DNA of 64,000 nucleotides, from the NCBI GenBank assembly GCA_014529385.2, contig CM043942.1, positions 18,675,991 to 18,739,990 of the forward strand. Direction: 5' to 3'. The position numbers were made by a program, and so were the translations under genes. Source of the stretch: Adiantum capillus-veneris (taxonomy: Eukaryota > Streptophyta > Polypodiopsida > Polypodiales > Pteridaceae). Every line of letters starts with the position of its first letter. Positions within the stretch are counted from its first letter, which is position 1. This document shows positions 34,511 through 47,104 of this stretch, piece by piece. The notes beneath the pieces were generated by a model, which made no database searches, was not told the DNA's origin, and saw only the letters and a list, made by a program, of their open reading frames with translations.

Positions 34511-37500
34511 GATTCTTATGCTTTTGTAGTATGTTCAGATTTTTCTGCTTACAGTGTTGACAAGACACAAATGATTTGGTACTTTGATAGTGGTGCATCC
34601 AGGCATATTACTTCAAGGAAGGATTTGTTTTGTTCATTGGATGCAGCTCCAGCAAGAAAGAAGGTGACATGTGCAAATAATGCTTCTTATCCAATCAAAG
34701 GCGTTGGTAAGATTTTGATTACCATTTCAGATGGTTCAGATTTATGCTTGCCAGATGTCTTATATGTTCCAGGGATCAAGAAGAATTTGTTGTCTGTATC
34801 CTCTCTTGAAAAAAATGGTCTTCGGGTCATTTTTGAGGATGACAGATGTGTTGTACGAGATCGAGAGAATGGCTATTCTCTTATCACTACAGGTACGTTG
34901 GAAAATGGACTATTTGTGCTAGATCATTATGAAAAGCAGATTTAGGTATGTATTGCAGAAACAAAGACTCAGGTCATGCAGGATGCTGAGTTGTGGCATG
35001 CTAGATTTGGGCATGTTAGTTATGGCAGTTTGATGACTTTACAACGTCATAATATGGTTCATGATTTGTCTTTATTGGAGATGCCACCAAGACATGTATG
35101 TGAAGGTTGCGTTCTTGGAAAGATGCACAGATTTTCATTTTCGAAGGATGGTTCAGTTAGAGCGATACGAAAGTTGCAGCTTGTACACAGTGATGTATGT
35201 GGTCCTATGAGGACGCCATCTATAGGAAACAGCCTTTATTTTGTGACCTTCATTGATGACTTTTCTAGGTTTTGTTGGGTGTATCCACTCAAAGCAAAGT
35301 CAGATGTGTTTGCAGTTTTTCAACATTATGTCGCCATGGTTGAAAATGAAACAGGTTGCAAAGTACAGACTCTTCGTACCGATCGAGGAGGTGAATACAT
35401 GTCAGGTGCATTTAAGGATTTTTTGGGAAAGGAAGGCATTAAACACCAATGCACTATGCCATACACACCACAACAGAATCGTGTTGCAGAAAGGAAGAAC
35501 AGGTCTTTAATGGAGACGGCTAGATGTATGCTCAAGGCTAAGAGTTTACCTCATAAGCTATGGATGGAGGCAATTGCTTGTGCAGCACATGTTTTGAACA
35601 GGTGTCCTACTCGTGCCTTGAAGACCATTACTCCATATGAAGCTTGGTATGACAGAAAACCTTCAGTCAGTTATCTTCGTGTTTTTGGTTGTCTTGCTTA
35701 TGCTCACATCCCTCAGCAGTTACGTGGGAAGCTTCATGATAAGGCAATCAAATGTATATTTGTGGGGTACAATAGTGGAAGTAAAGGTTATAGACTTTAC
35801 AATCCTGCTATAAACAAGATTTTTGAAAGTCGTGATGTAATTTTTGCAGAAACTACTGCTCAACCTATGGTTTCTTTTGATGTACCTCATATGCAGACAC
35901 ATGATGTATTTGAAGGTTTGCTTCCTTCTTTTGTGGAGAATCAAGAATCACAACAGGTTGATAATCTTGATCAATCTTTTGGTCAGCATGTGACACCTCA
36001 TGATGTAGAGGAAATTGTGCTTGAAGAGCAAGAAGTTCTCAGGGAAGAAAGAACCTTGCCTAAATGGGTTCAGAAAACTTTGCAGGATAGCAAGTTGGAT
36101 GCACCGTTGCCACGAAAAACACGTACTGGTACTACTTTTGGCAGAGAGCAAGTAGATTTGGCTTGCTTTAGCACTCTTTGTGATGCAGATGAGCCTGATT
36201 CATTTGAACAAGCTTTAGAGTGTGTTCAGTGGAAAGATGCTATGCAGCAAGAAATTGATTCTATTCATAAGAATCATACATGGGATCTAGTGGACTTGCC
36301 TACAGGTAAAAAACCTATTGGTACAAAGTGGGTTTTAAAGATAAAAAGGAAACAAGATGGTACTGTTGACAGGTACAAAGCAAGGCTTGTGGCAAAAGGC
36401 TATGCGCAACAGAAAGGCATAGATTATGATGAAACCTTTGCTCCTACTTCTCGTGCGTCCACAGTTAGATCACTAGTTGCAATTGCTGCTCATCATGGTT
36501 GGAAAGTGCATCAGTTGGATATCAAAACTGCTTTTTTGAATGGTGATTTGCAAGAAGAAGTTTATGTAAGTCAACCAAGTGGTTTTGTTGTAAAAGGTCA
36601 AGAGCAAAAGGTATGTAGATTGCGCAAAGCTTTGTATGGTCTCAAACAGGCTCCAAGAGCATGGTATGAGAAGATACATACTTATTTGATTGGCCAGGGA
36701 TTTCAGAATAGTCCAACAGAAAGTACTTTGTACGTCAAAAAGAGAGATGGAGTTCTCATTATGCTAACACTTTATGTGGATATATGCTTCTTACAGGCAA
36801 TATTGCAGATGAAATTGAAGCGTTTAAAGATGCTTTGAGAAAAACCTTTGAGATGTCTGATCTTGGTTTGCTACATTATTACTTGGGTATTCAGTTTGTG
36901 CAATCAGAGGATGGCATATACATGTTGCAGGCAAAATATTTGCATAAAATTTTGGACAAGTTTGGTATGAAAAATTGTAAACCAATCTCTACACCCGTAG
37001 AAACTGGATCAAAGTTGAGCATGCACGATGCTGGAGAACCTTTTGATGTACATACTTATGCAGCAGCGGTTGGTTGCTTGATATATTTGGCAAGCAACAC
37101 TCGTCCAGACATTCAATTTGGGGTTTCACAAGCAAGCAGATTTATGCACAGCCCAGGTATGCATCATTGGCAGGCTGTGAAGCGCATACTTCGTTACCTT
37201 TCAGGTACCCCTAATCTTACCATGTTCTTTCCAAGGGGGGATATGTATGGAAAGCACAGTTCTATGCAGCTTCTTGGTTACAGCGATTCAGATTGGGCTG
37301 GTGATTTTGACACACGACATTCCACAAGTGGCAATTGTTTTTTCTTGGGAAATGCATGTATATCTTGGCTAAGCAAGAAGCAACCCACAGTGGCTACATC
37401 AACTTGTGAAGCTGAGTACAGGGCAGCTTTCACGGCAACAGTTGATTGTGTATGGATACGCAGGTTATTGGCAGATCTTTGTGAGTGTCAACAGGCACCC

Positions 37501-37740
37501 ACTACCATTTTCACTGACAGTTAGAGTGCTATGGCAGTTGCAAGGAATCCAGTATTTCATGCAAGAACAAAGAACATAGAGGTTCACTACCACTATGTCA
37601 GGGAAAGGCTACATGCAGGGAAGATCACACTAACTTACTGTCCTACACAGGATAACATTGCAGATCTATTTACGAAGGCGTTATCACGAGAAAAGTTTGA
37701 AGCTTTCCGAAAAGCTTTGGGCTTACTCTCATACACATGA
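34511..37740 (+). pseudogene. Copia Pol, interrupted (PR-IN-RT-RNase H)
   Basis: Domains in order: protease WYFDSGASRH (34,577), GAG-pre-integrase HARFGHVSYG, integrase HSDVCGPM / FIDDFSR / RTDRGGEY, RT with QLDIKTAFLNGD, RNase H SDSDWAG and HARTKNIEVHYHYVRE. Breaks: TAG at 34,943 between protease and integrase; a one-base deletion near 36,781 that destroys the catalytic YVDD (the plus frame reads YVDI); and TAG at 37,522 where the sister element has Gln in TDSQS (CAG to TAG). It must have been copied in trans or decayed after insertion. Confidence 0.92.
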
Positions 37741-37787
37741 TGATCTGCTACCTTGTACGGATTCACACTATCACTACAGGGGGGATT

Positions 37788-38070
37788 TGTAGACATGTAG
37801 TAGTGTTAGTGTGTATACGCGCTTCACCAGGGGCACTTTTCTCCCACTCGGTTTTTCCCCCTGGACATCTGGTGTGAAAGGACACCTTATCTCTTAGGGT
37901 TTCATATAAGCTTTGTAGCTCTGAGTTTGTAGATACACTATTATTCTAATACAGAGAGAGAGAGAGACTACAGAGATCTCGTACGCAAGCTCTGTGTCTT
38001 CTCCTTCTCCATCTTCTTCCTACTCTGAGTTGCTGTCTTCCTTCTGTTTCCTGTTTCATCATCTTCAACA
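37788..38070 (+). repeat. 3' LTR of Copia element 2 (283 bp)
   Basis: Direct copy of the LTR at 32,882, followed by GCCTT (38,071-38,075). Confidence 0.95.
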
Positions 38071-38132
38071 GCCTTTGCGGATTTGAGCTTCTTACTTAGA
38101 AACCTTGCAGCTATTCCGTGGGTCTTTTTCAT

Positions 38133-38400
38133 ACCCTTCTAGCATGTGTGCACTTGTGAGTACACAAATCCCCCATGTCAATTTCTCGCTCTATCCTTGG
38201 ATGTTGTTACTCCTTTTATCATGAAATAGGTAGAGGTGGAGGTTCTTGACCCTTGCACTTGTGAGTCCTCCTTCAGGTGCCCATTCTAGTCTTTGGTTAT
38301 GGAAGTAGAAATGGGTTAATTGTTGGTGTACGAGGCCTTTTCTAGTGGAGGAGGTGGTTGCCTTGCTAGCATTTTTTGCAATTGTGGCCTTTGTTGGATT
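38133..38400. repeat. Diverged duplicate segment, copy 2
   Basis: Counterpart of 32,620-32,881; ends in the same CAATTGTGGCCTTTG word at which the Copia element inserted into copy 1. Confidence 0.72.
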
Positions 38401-38627
38401 CGAGTTACTATAGCAATTAGATTTAAGGGTGGTTTAGCCATTTGAGCTTCTCGACACAAAGCAGCTTGTCATTCTTAATCTTGTGGTTTATGCCCGGTCC
38501 TTTCCAAAGTCTCCTTGTTGTGGTCTTTCAATGTGTTTATATTTTGTAAGCTCCGGGGGTCACTACAGTAATAAAATGCCTATCATTTGGATTCGATATA
38601 GTAGGGATTTTTTTTCTATATTTTCTC

Positions 38628-38988
38628 ACATTTTCACATACAAAAGGGTGTTGAAAAACGATCTTAAAATTTTATTACAGATTGAATAGGAAAAGGGTCT
38701 CTTTTATTAATAAAAAATTCACAACTAAAGAGTTTTATAAATAGTCGTTGAACCTCGGCGGGGGGACTTAATAATTATGTGTCTATCACTTGAGTGAAAC
38801 ATAAGGGTTTATTAAAAAAAAAATTGTCATATTTTCAAATACAAAAGGGTACCATAAAATGGAATTGGGAAAAAAGAATTACATATTGAATAGGAAAGGG
38901 TGTATTTTAATTGTCAAAAATTCATAGATAAGGAGTTTTAGAAATAGTCCTTGAATGCATGCAATGTATACATTTTATGCGATGAACA

Positions 38989-39017
<29 letters not shown>
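38628..39017. repeat. Two 200-bp tandem units and a C29 run
   Basis: CACATACAAAAGGGT (38,633) and CAAATACAAAAGGGT (about 38,833) open two units of about 200 bp, each continuing ATTGAATAGGAAA and AAAATTCA..A.TAA. The second runs into 29 consecutive C (38,989-39,017). Confidence 0.75.
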
Positions 39018-39019
<2 letters not shown>

Positions 39020-39257
39020 TCAAGCCTTCGACGCATGTGATATATAGGTTTTAGATATAGTGATCCCCTCGAGGTTTTAAGTCTATTTGGATATGGGCAG
39101 GAGGTACACTTGGAGGTTTATGTCAAGGTCTGGTTGATCTCATCATAATGGTGTCTGTGAGCATCATCTCCCTTCCACTTTGTGTAAAGTTCTCTCTCTT
39201 CCAAGGGACTCCATAGCTTATATTCAATCTATCTACTTGTATTATTCTCCCCCCACA

Positions 39258-39440
39258 CACTACAAGAGATAATGGATATGGCAGCTCATATCGGTGCTTT
39301 AAAATGGCTCTAGATTTTTTGTGGCATTGACATGACCGCCGATATAAGCATCGTGATCATAAAGCTAGTATTTCTTCCGGTATGGTTACTGATATAAGCA
39401 TAATATATACCAACACAAATATCGTCACTTATGAAGCTCA
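39258..39440 (+). mobile_element. Possible CACTA transposon terminus
   Basis: CACTACAAGAGAT starts a stretch with repeated, inverted subterminal words (CATATCGGTG, GCCGATATAAGC, TGATATAAGC). This is the design of an En/Spm (CACTA) end. No matching CTTGTAGTG end was found by eye, so it may be a truncated element. Confidence 0.45.
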
Positions 39441-42400
39441 CAAAAACTATGAACTTTTTTGGACAGAGTGCACGTTTCCTTATTGCATCAGCTATAAATG
39501 GCCTGTTGACAACCATTTCAATAGCTCCTACAAATAATTCACACTCTACCCAAAAAAACCTATTGATCTTCAACTTCTATTGTAAATAACTTGATACTTA
39601 TGGCATTGCTACAAAAGAAAACCATAAACATCTTGTTAATACGCACAAAATCCTCCTCCAAGCCAATTAAAAGGTAAAACCCATTACTCCTTGCTACCAT
39701 AAGTATATTGTCAAAATCTAAGTGATAAATTGATCGAAGAACAAGAACCATAACTTGTTTGCAAACAAATACAAAAGCAAAGTATCCCAAAAATTCCCAT
39801 ACAAACAATAGCCCACCATAGATAGTACTTTGATTTGTCTGTATCATGACAAGTACCAATTGCAATTCAAATGAAAACATTAACATCATGTACAACAACA
39901 AGAAAATTATACCATATCAACATGAATAAACAATTCTCTGAAGAATCATATCACCATATCATCGTCAAAAAAGTATACTAAATCTCCATCAACATACAGT
40001 ACCTATACCACAATAATAAAATGTACGATGTAGAAAGTGAATGCGTTATCGTGCAATAACACATATGAAATGGGAACGGGTGATAAGCACCGTGATACGT
40101 GTATTTAGATGCATGGGAACATTTTCCATAATGTACATATGCATGCATAATATATAGGGTAAATTTATATAGCTCCTTTAATAAATTATTTTGAGAGCCA
40201 TATTTTTACTTCACCTTATTCTCTTTATGATGTTTAATCCTCATGCATATTTAGTATGAGCCCATCATGACATTAGCCAATGTACTAGCTTGTCTTGTCA
40301 CTACCAAGCATCATTTTTCAATTCATATCAATCCTCTTATTAACTTTAGTCAAAGGCAACATGCTATGGTTACATCCACCATGAAGCGTTTACTTTTGGA
40401 AGCAAATGACAAGTTAAGCAAACCTATGACTTCTAAAGCTAGATGCATCTAAGAGAAATGACAAATGGCAAGAAGAAGACTTCTAGCACAACAAGTGGAA
40501 AGAAGAAGACTTCTAGAAGAACAAGTGTCATCACCAACAAGGATATATTTTGAGATAAAAAATTGAATAAGTAAATAAGAAGTCTTTCATCTCGCTTACT
40601 TTCCTTGAAGCATCTAGAGGAACAACCCGAGTGGAATAAATTTTCATCCCTTCTGGTTGTACAATCCCTTAGAATCAAAGTACAACCCCATAAAACCCAC
40701 TTCTAATAGTTATTAGTGTTTCTCTTTGGGGCCTGGGCCCAAAAAAGTGCACATAATTCTTCTTTCTCTATGAGTTGAGCCTCTGCTTGGTTTCGCTATG
40801 AACCAAGAAGATTTATATACACAGCTTGTCCCAATTGCTAGGAAAAATATATATATCATTGTGAGCACTTAACTACAATTTCAAAGGACAATTTGTAGCA
40901 TGTTTGGGCCATAAACATTAGCCGCCATTAATGCATTATCAACCCCTTTCATCCTACCCATTATCAGGTATGAACTGAGATTTGACATTTTCATTTTGTT
41001 TTGTTTTGAGTGAGGGGTTTTCTGCATATGAGTGCGAGAGAGTGAAGTTCCCATGGCTACCCTCAAAGTTTTTACCATCAATTACTAAGTTTCAACATGT
41101 CAAAGTTCTTGCAATTCCTTGCAAACTCTCAAAGCCAAAGGCCCCATGCTTTCTTATCAAGAATGCCAACTTTCCAACAACGCGATAAGTAAATGACTAT
41201 CAAATGCTATGTCAAATGGTCAGTAACTTATAAAAAATACTTGGAGTTAGAATACATGCATCATATACTTGGTATTTCCACCAGTATGGCCATCCATTGA
41301 GTGTAGGTATAGTTTCTAATCAATATTAACTAATTCGAGCACTTAAACCTTGTGTTGTGCTCTTTGAATTGTCATTGATGCTCTAGGTTGTGTGTTAAAG
41401 TAGATGTAGACTAGGTAGCGTTCTAGTTTATTCACACACACATTGTCTTCTTGGTGAAAACATGGAGCTAGGTACATCCCTCTAGGTTGCATTGAGTGAC
41501 ACCAAGCATTTGAGCTATTGAGCACTACACAAGTAGGAGAAGAGCGACCATTGAATTCCAAGTAAGTAGGTCAATGAGTAGGAATGGTAGGGCTTACAAA
41601 ACCCAAACTTTGCACCTCCTGAGACCACCAATATAGTGGCACATATAGGCAATTTCCACAATTTAAGTTAGGGTTAGCTTCCTCATTTTCTAAATTGACA
41701 TATCTAGTCGATTAGTGAAAATGATATACTACCATAGTCGAACACTAACCCAAGTTTAAACTCTTGTTGATATTGGAAGAGGTACATGTACAATTGGTAT
41801 AATCCTACACATTCATTATGTTGTAAGTGAATTCATAAACCATTGGCCAGAAAAAAACCATGAAAATGGGTCCAAGAAAACACTTTGTGAGCAATTAATT
41901 GTGCATCCAAGACGTTGAACTAGTTTCAAATCTATAGCCTTGAGAGCTCTACCAAGCCATATTGCAAAGGGAGGAATCTTAAACGATGGATTCCACCTTA
42001 CATGAGATCTCCATTGAGGCTTCTCTCAGGGTGACATGAATATTGTTATGTTCTCTCTACCTGAGCTTGCACAACAGCCAAGAGCCTCGTGCTCCACATG
42101 AACGTATTCTACCAAGCGAGCGTTTCCTCCTATAGTTTCATGGTTTCTATGCACCTAAAGCTTGGCATATATTCAAATGGATAGATTTATATCAAGAGGG
42201 AGTGAGAACAACCTAGAACTTAGTACTCTAATCATGATAGTAGAAGTGAAACCCCTTGTAGAGGTTGGTCTATGAGGGGATGAATGCTTGGGGATGCATA
42301 TCATGTGCGATTAGAGCCTAATAAAAAAACCCACCTTTGCACATTTTGTGGATTGAAATAAAACTACCCCTCTCTTCTTTCTTCATAAACCTTTAACTTT

Positions 42401-42735
42401 TTCTAGAAATTGAATTAAAATTCCTCTCAAATAAGTGTATGTAAATTGATATGAACTAAAATACACCCTTCTATTAAGCGCAAGTGATACACCTGCATAC
42501 CTACAAGGTGCACCCCTTGGGGATGAATGGCACCAAATATTTTTTCTTTAAGGAAAATCCCACTCTAGTGAAATTGCAACATGTAGATAGAGGCCTAGTC
42601 TATGTTGATGATCAGGGACACTTCTGTTGTAGAGAGCCCCAACACCCAAGACCTAGTTAACACCTAACCATGACCATGGCCTGAAGTGAACCAAGCATAG
42701 GAGATGTAAGGGCAGCTCTATATTTTCTCACTTTC
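39441..42735. other. Non-coding stretch
   Basis: AT-rich sequence with scattered frames below 115 codons and no recognisable domain. Near 40,480-40,520 the words AGAAGAAGACTTCTAG repeat twice, about 40 bp apart. I see no gene. Confidence 0.5.
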
Positions 42736-42738
42736 AGC

Positions 42739-43299
42739 ATGATCAATAAAACTGATGATATTTCACATGTGATCTTGATTGAGTCAGTGCCTATTCCGCA
42801 TCTAGTTCATATGATCGATGAATTTAGAGATAGTGATAATGGCTATGGACATTTAATCAACAAACCTCTTAGAGCTCCCATAAATCCAGATAGATTGTTC
42901 TCAAGTAGCCCTTATGCTCTTGAGGATGACCCTAACCTAGACTAAAGTTGACATTACAAATAGAGTAGAAAAGATCCCACAATTTAACCTCAAGCCAAAT
43001 AGACTATGTGAAAGATAGCAAATGTACCAACTATAGAGGCAAGAGGTAGGTCACCAAGAGTGTCCAATGAACCCACTATAGAGGCAAGAGGTAGGTCGCC
43101 AAGAGTGTCCAATGAACCCACTATAGAGGCAAGAGGTAGGTCACCAAGAGTGTCCAATGAACCCAAAGTGCAACCATCCAAAGAATATGCTCTTTTGAAC
43201 CTCTTACAAGAGGATGGTAGTGCCAAAATGCTAGGTAGAACCTTCGATGATGATGATTCATTGCTAACACTCAAGTTGGTATCAAGTAGCCCACCATAG
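42739..43299 (+). pseudogene. Unrecognised relic with in-frame minisatellite
   Basis: Two short frames (42,739-42,945, MINKTDDISHVILIES; and 43,060-43,299) flank a 45-bp minisatellite of three units encoding TIEARGRSPRVSNEP. The second ends EYALLNLLQEDGSAK with an acidic FDDDDSLL. In-frame unit size hints at former coding. No family recognised. Confidence 0.4.
43030..43164 (+). repeat. 45-bp minisatellite, three units
   Basis: ACTATAGAGGCAAGAGGTAG starts units at 43,030, 43,075 and 43,120; they are nearly identical (G/A at one site), so amplification is recent. Confidence 0.93.
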
Positions 43300-44019
43300 A
43301 ATTTTGCTTACTATGCTATATATGCATTTGATTTCAATACACTTACGAAGGTTAATGAAGAGTTGGAACCATGTATTATGGCCAAAATCAAGCTTCAAAG
43401 AAACCCAGTTAGTGGAGCCATCATGCTCATGGATAACTTAGTTGATGTCTATAGACTAGGATGGTGATGCGCTACTCAAGCCATGAAGACACTAATGATC
43501 AGGCCAAAGATTCTCCCTACTCTCACTTTAGTATGACAAATGAATTGAGGATAGAGAGCAGTGAGGTGATGAATGTATATGACTTGGAAAGAAACACAAA
43601 AAATGTCAATGTATCAAAAGGGTGAAAAATTATCAAACTCCATTGATAAGGGTTTTGCTATGATAAAAAAGATTTATCGCTACCGAATCCTTGTGTATTC
43701 AATGACTAACCATGCAAAGCAACAAACAAGGTCCAAACATGGACCAAACTCAACACTATCTAGGCAAAAGCATCCCAAGTCCCAAATGAAGAGTAGAGAT
43801 GTTGCTATTGCTTCTAAGGCCCACCACTATCCACAGCAACACAATAAAAATTGGATACTCAAGAATCTCCTAGTTGAACAAGGGTAATACAAAGGCTACT
43901 TAAGAATCTCCCGTTGAAACTACAAAGGTCATCAAAAAATTCTCTACCAATCAAACCAAAGAAACACTCAACACGAGTGATGTCAATACTTGCTCATTGC
44001 ACCATAATCTGTGGATGAT

Positions 44020-45055
44020 GGTGCATATTCTACCAGTTCCATTGATAGGGCTGTTTTGCTTACTACTAAGCAAGCATGTTGCAACGCTAAAGATGCACAT
44101 GCTCATGTGTTGATTTTGGTTTATGTTAAGAGTCCAATATTCCACACATTCACTCAGGAAAAATAGAAAAATAGGCAATGATAGATTAGCTTCTTATATG
44201 TAGCTCCTAATTTGGCAAAAAATGCTTTTCCACGTAAAGAGCTAGAGAAAAAGGCTATGCACAATGAGGATGATATGGATATTTCTTGCAAAGATAACAG
44301 ATCTCAATGATCAATTAATTGCCATTGGTGATGTCATTCCTAACAATTTTCTTGTGCAGATAGTTCTTAATGCTTTGCCAAATACTTATAAGACTTTGCC
44401 TCCACCTTTATATTGTGATCAAGAATAAATTGATGATGTGAAGGTAAAAATGGTATTGTCCCGAGTTCTTAATGCTTTGCCAAATACTTATAAGACTTTG
44501 CCTCCACCTTTATATTGTGATCAAGAATAAATTGATGATGTGAAGGTAAAAATGGTATTGTCCCGAGTTCTTAATGCTTTGCCAAATACTTATAAGACTT
44601 TGCCTCCACCTTTATATTGTGATCAAGAATAAAATTAATGATGTGAAGTTAAAAATGGTATTGTCCCGAGTTCTTAATGCTTTGCCAAATACTTATAAGA
44701 CTTTGCATCCGCCTTTATATTGTGATCAAGAATAAAATTGATGATGTGAAGTTAAAAATAATATTGTCCCTATATTGATGGAAGAGGGATACTCGAGAAA
44801 AAATAAGGCAAAGTAACGTGCTGCTAAACATGCATTTGTGGCTACAACAAAAGAAGAATAAGATGGCCGCTGCCTCCAATGCTTCTTCAAGTAACATGCC
44901 TACCCCCATAGAGCTTCTACTTCTTCAAACATCAATAGTTCTGAAAATTTGGAGACTGGCAATAAAGGCAAGACAAATATGAATGTTATAATTGTAAGGA
45001 AAATGATAATTTTATCAAGCAAAGTCCTAAGCTTAACACTAGGGTTATGTGAACA
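44020..45055 (+). pseudogene. Copia gag relic with amplified internal segment
   Basis: Broken frames read AKDAHAHVLIL, then ITDLNDQLIAIGDVIPNNF and VLNALPNTYKTLPPP (compare KIRDLKEKLLSIDEVIP and TLNSLPPSYLTF in the intact Gag at 33,560), and a decayed knuckle CYNCKENDNFIKQSP near 44,990. The middle is a fourfold tandem repeat. Probably the same old element as the pol relic further right. Confidence 0.7.
44363..44770 (+). repeat. Four tandem 102-bp units inside gag relic
   Basis: GTTCTTAATGCTTTGCCAAA begins units at 44,363, 44,465, 44,567 and 44,670. Units 3-4 share ATAAAATT where 1-2 have ATAAATT, showing stepwise duplication. Each unit contains TAA, so amplification followed loss of coding. 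Confidence 0.95.
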
Positions 45056-45502
45056 TGAGCCACTTTTGTGGCGATAAACAACTTTTTTTGTAAATTTTTG
45101 TTCTCATAGACTACAAAAAACCTCATCAAAACCTTTCAGGGATTTTTTCTTAAGGCATGAAGGGAGTTGAAAAAAATTAGAAACAAAGAATTTCATGTAA
45201 AATTAATATTTTTTAAGAGCATCTTTTAGGTACAATCAAACAAAAATAGCTCAAAAGTTTTGATATCCTATGTAGACCATTTAAAAACCTTCAAATCACA
45301 TTTAAACTTTTTGAAAAATACATAGACATGTATACAATGAGAATTTATGCATATACTATTTTTAGGAAAAAACTGTCGGTTTATTTTAGGCCTCAAAAAA
45401 ATGTATGCTATTAAACTTAAAAGCCAGTTTTGTGGCTTCTTACTATTTTTAGAGAATTTAATTATTTTACTTTATATTTTTTTTAATAAATGGTATACTA
45501 GA

Positions 45503-45847
45503 TGTAATGGTAATGGCCTAGTAACTTTGAGAGTAGCGGAAATTAGAGAAAGTACTTTTGTGAAACTACTTTGTGAGCATAGCGGGTGAACTTAATTGAT
45601 GGTAGCAACATAAATATAGCATTTAGTCAATTTGGCATGAAAAATACTTTTGCAAGAGAGAAGAGTTTAGAGAACATGACAACAGTTGAGGACCAAATTT
45701 ATGTGGAGCCAGTCGCCCCTCCAATAGGCATTTGTATTATAGTCTCTCCCATCAATTAAGTTCACCCGCTATGCTCACAAAGTAATTTCACTAAAATACT
45801 TTCTCTAATTTCCACTACTCTCAAAGCTAATAGACCATTACCATTAC
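45503..45847. mobile_element. Fold-back element, 100-bp arms
   Basis: GTAATGGTAATGGCC...CACCCGCTATGCTC-complement (45,503-45,602) is inverted at 45,749-45,847 (CCATCAATTAAGTTCACCCG...TACCATTAC) with about 146 bp between. Single arms recur at 47,806-47,904 and 48,047-48,133. Confidence 0.82.
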
Positions 45848-46242
45848 TATCATAATAATCAATATCTCATTCTCCTAAATGATTTTCTCATGTTAAACTG
45901 ATCATTTAATATGGGGAAGTGCCAGGGGAGAAAAAGCTAGAATATTGGTTAAGCTAGCAGGCCGGCCACAGTAGGGATCCAAAGGAGGGAAAATAGGGAT
46001 CCAAAGGGGGGGCCATCTGCAAAAGAGCCATGTGCAACAATGGGCTAAAAAGACCCTAAGGTTGAGCCCATTAAGACTTTCAAAATGCTAAGGTTCCAAA
46101 ATTCAAAGGTTGTGTCCAAAGGTCAACCTTAAGGGAATTGGATGCTTTGTGTGTGTACAAAAAAGTCTTTGCAATCCCTACTTGGGAGGGGGCGAGCCTT
46201 GCATGTAGGGGATGAGAGAGAAAGCGACACACACACACACAC

Positions 46243-46600
46243 AAGATCTCTTTACACAAAGGGAATGAGGGACACATGTCAGCTCCCTAGGCCAGATGCC
46301 CACAAGGTGTACCCAATTCCTATTGGATGGCCTTGGAGGTGGACCAATGAGAATTAGGCTATAGTAAATCTAGTTTAATTAATTTAAAAACACTTAATAA
46401 AATAACCAATGAGAATTAAGTCCTCTAGAATACTATTGGACAGTCTCCCAAGGGGTCCAATGAGCATTCAACAGCCCAATGGCTTGCCTGATTCCTATTG
46501 GCCAAGAGGCAAAGGGGTCCAATGAGAGTTTAGTTGAAATATTAAATTACCTAAATCTCTCACAAAAGGGGAAAGGGGGACACATGTCAGAAGGCTATCA
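46243..46600. repeat. Diverged tandem duplication, about 309-bp period
   Basis: GGGACACATGTCAG occurs at 46,269 and 46,578 with similar context before it (CACAAAGGG / CACAAAAGGG), and CCTATTGG..AA.GGTCCAATGAGA-type words repeat between. Confidence 0.55.
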
Positions 46601-47104
46601 CTTATGCTGCTTAATAGTCATTGGCTTGACCTGGGGAGGTCCAATGAGGGTAGAGCAAGAGCAAATAGCAAGAGGGCTCGCCCAAGAGAGAGAGAGAGAG
46701 GGGGCTGATTTTTACAAGGCATTATCACACACACATTCACACAATCTCATGTGTGAAGAAAAGAAGACTATCTCTTCCCAAGCTTTAATGGAGAGCTCAT
46801 CACCTACTCCAAGCTTGTGAGATAGAAGCCTACATCGACACACTCTCGGCATGTGGATGCAAATCCAACCAAGAGCCAAGCTTCAATGCATGCTCATCTC
46901 CTCTACCAAGCTAATTACTAAGCTAAGCTATGCTAATATGAGTTATTATGTGAGGAGATGTACATCTTTCTCGTAAGATACTCCTTCTTCCTCTCAATCT
47001 ACTCTCATACCCTGCTAGCTCTCACCATCTTCGAAGGTGTGTGAGGTCTTGGGTCTACTGAGACCGGGGATAATTAATGTTGTGTTTGCTAAGTGTTTTG
47101 CTTA

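Larger units (their letters stand above)
32882..38070 (+). mobile_element. Copia element 2, nearly complete (5,189 bp)
   Basis: LTRs, target duplication, primer-binding site, gag, pol and polypurine tract (CAGGGGGGATT, 37,778-37,788) are all present. Pol is broken by three in-frame TAG codons and one frameshift. The family is related to the element at 345-3,616. Confidence 0.95.

Noticed and set aside
34508-37524. RNA editing (U-to-C) restoring the TAG codons of the Copia element
   Set aside because: Such editing is known from organelles of some seed-free plants, not for nuclear retrotransposon transcripts, and it would not mend the frameshift.
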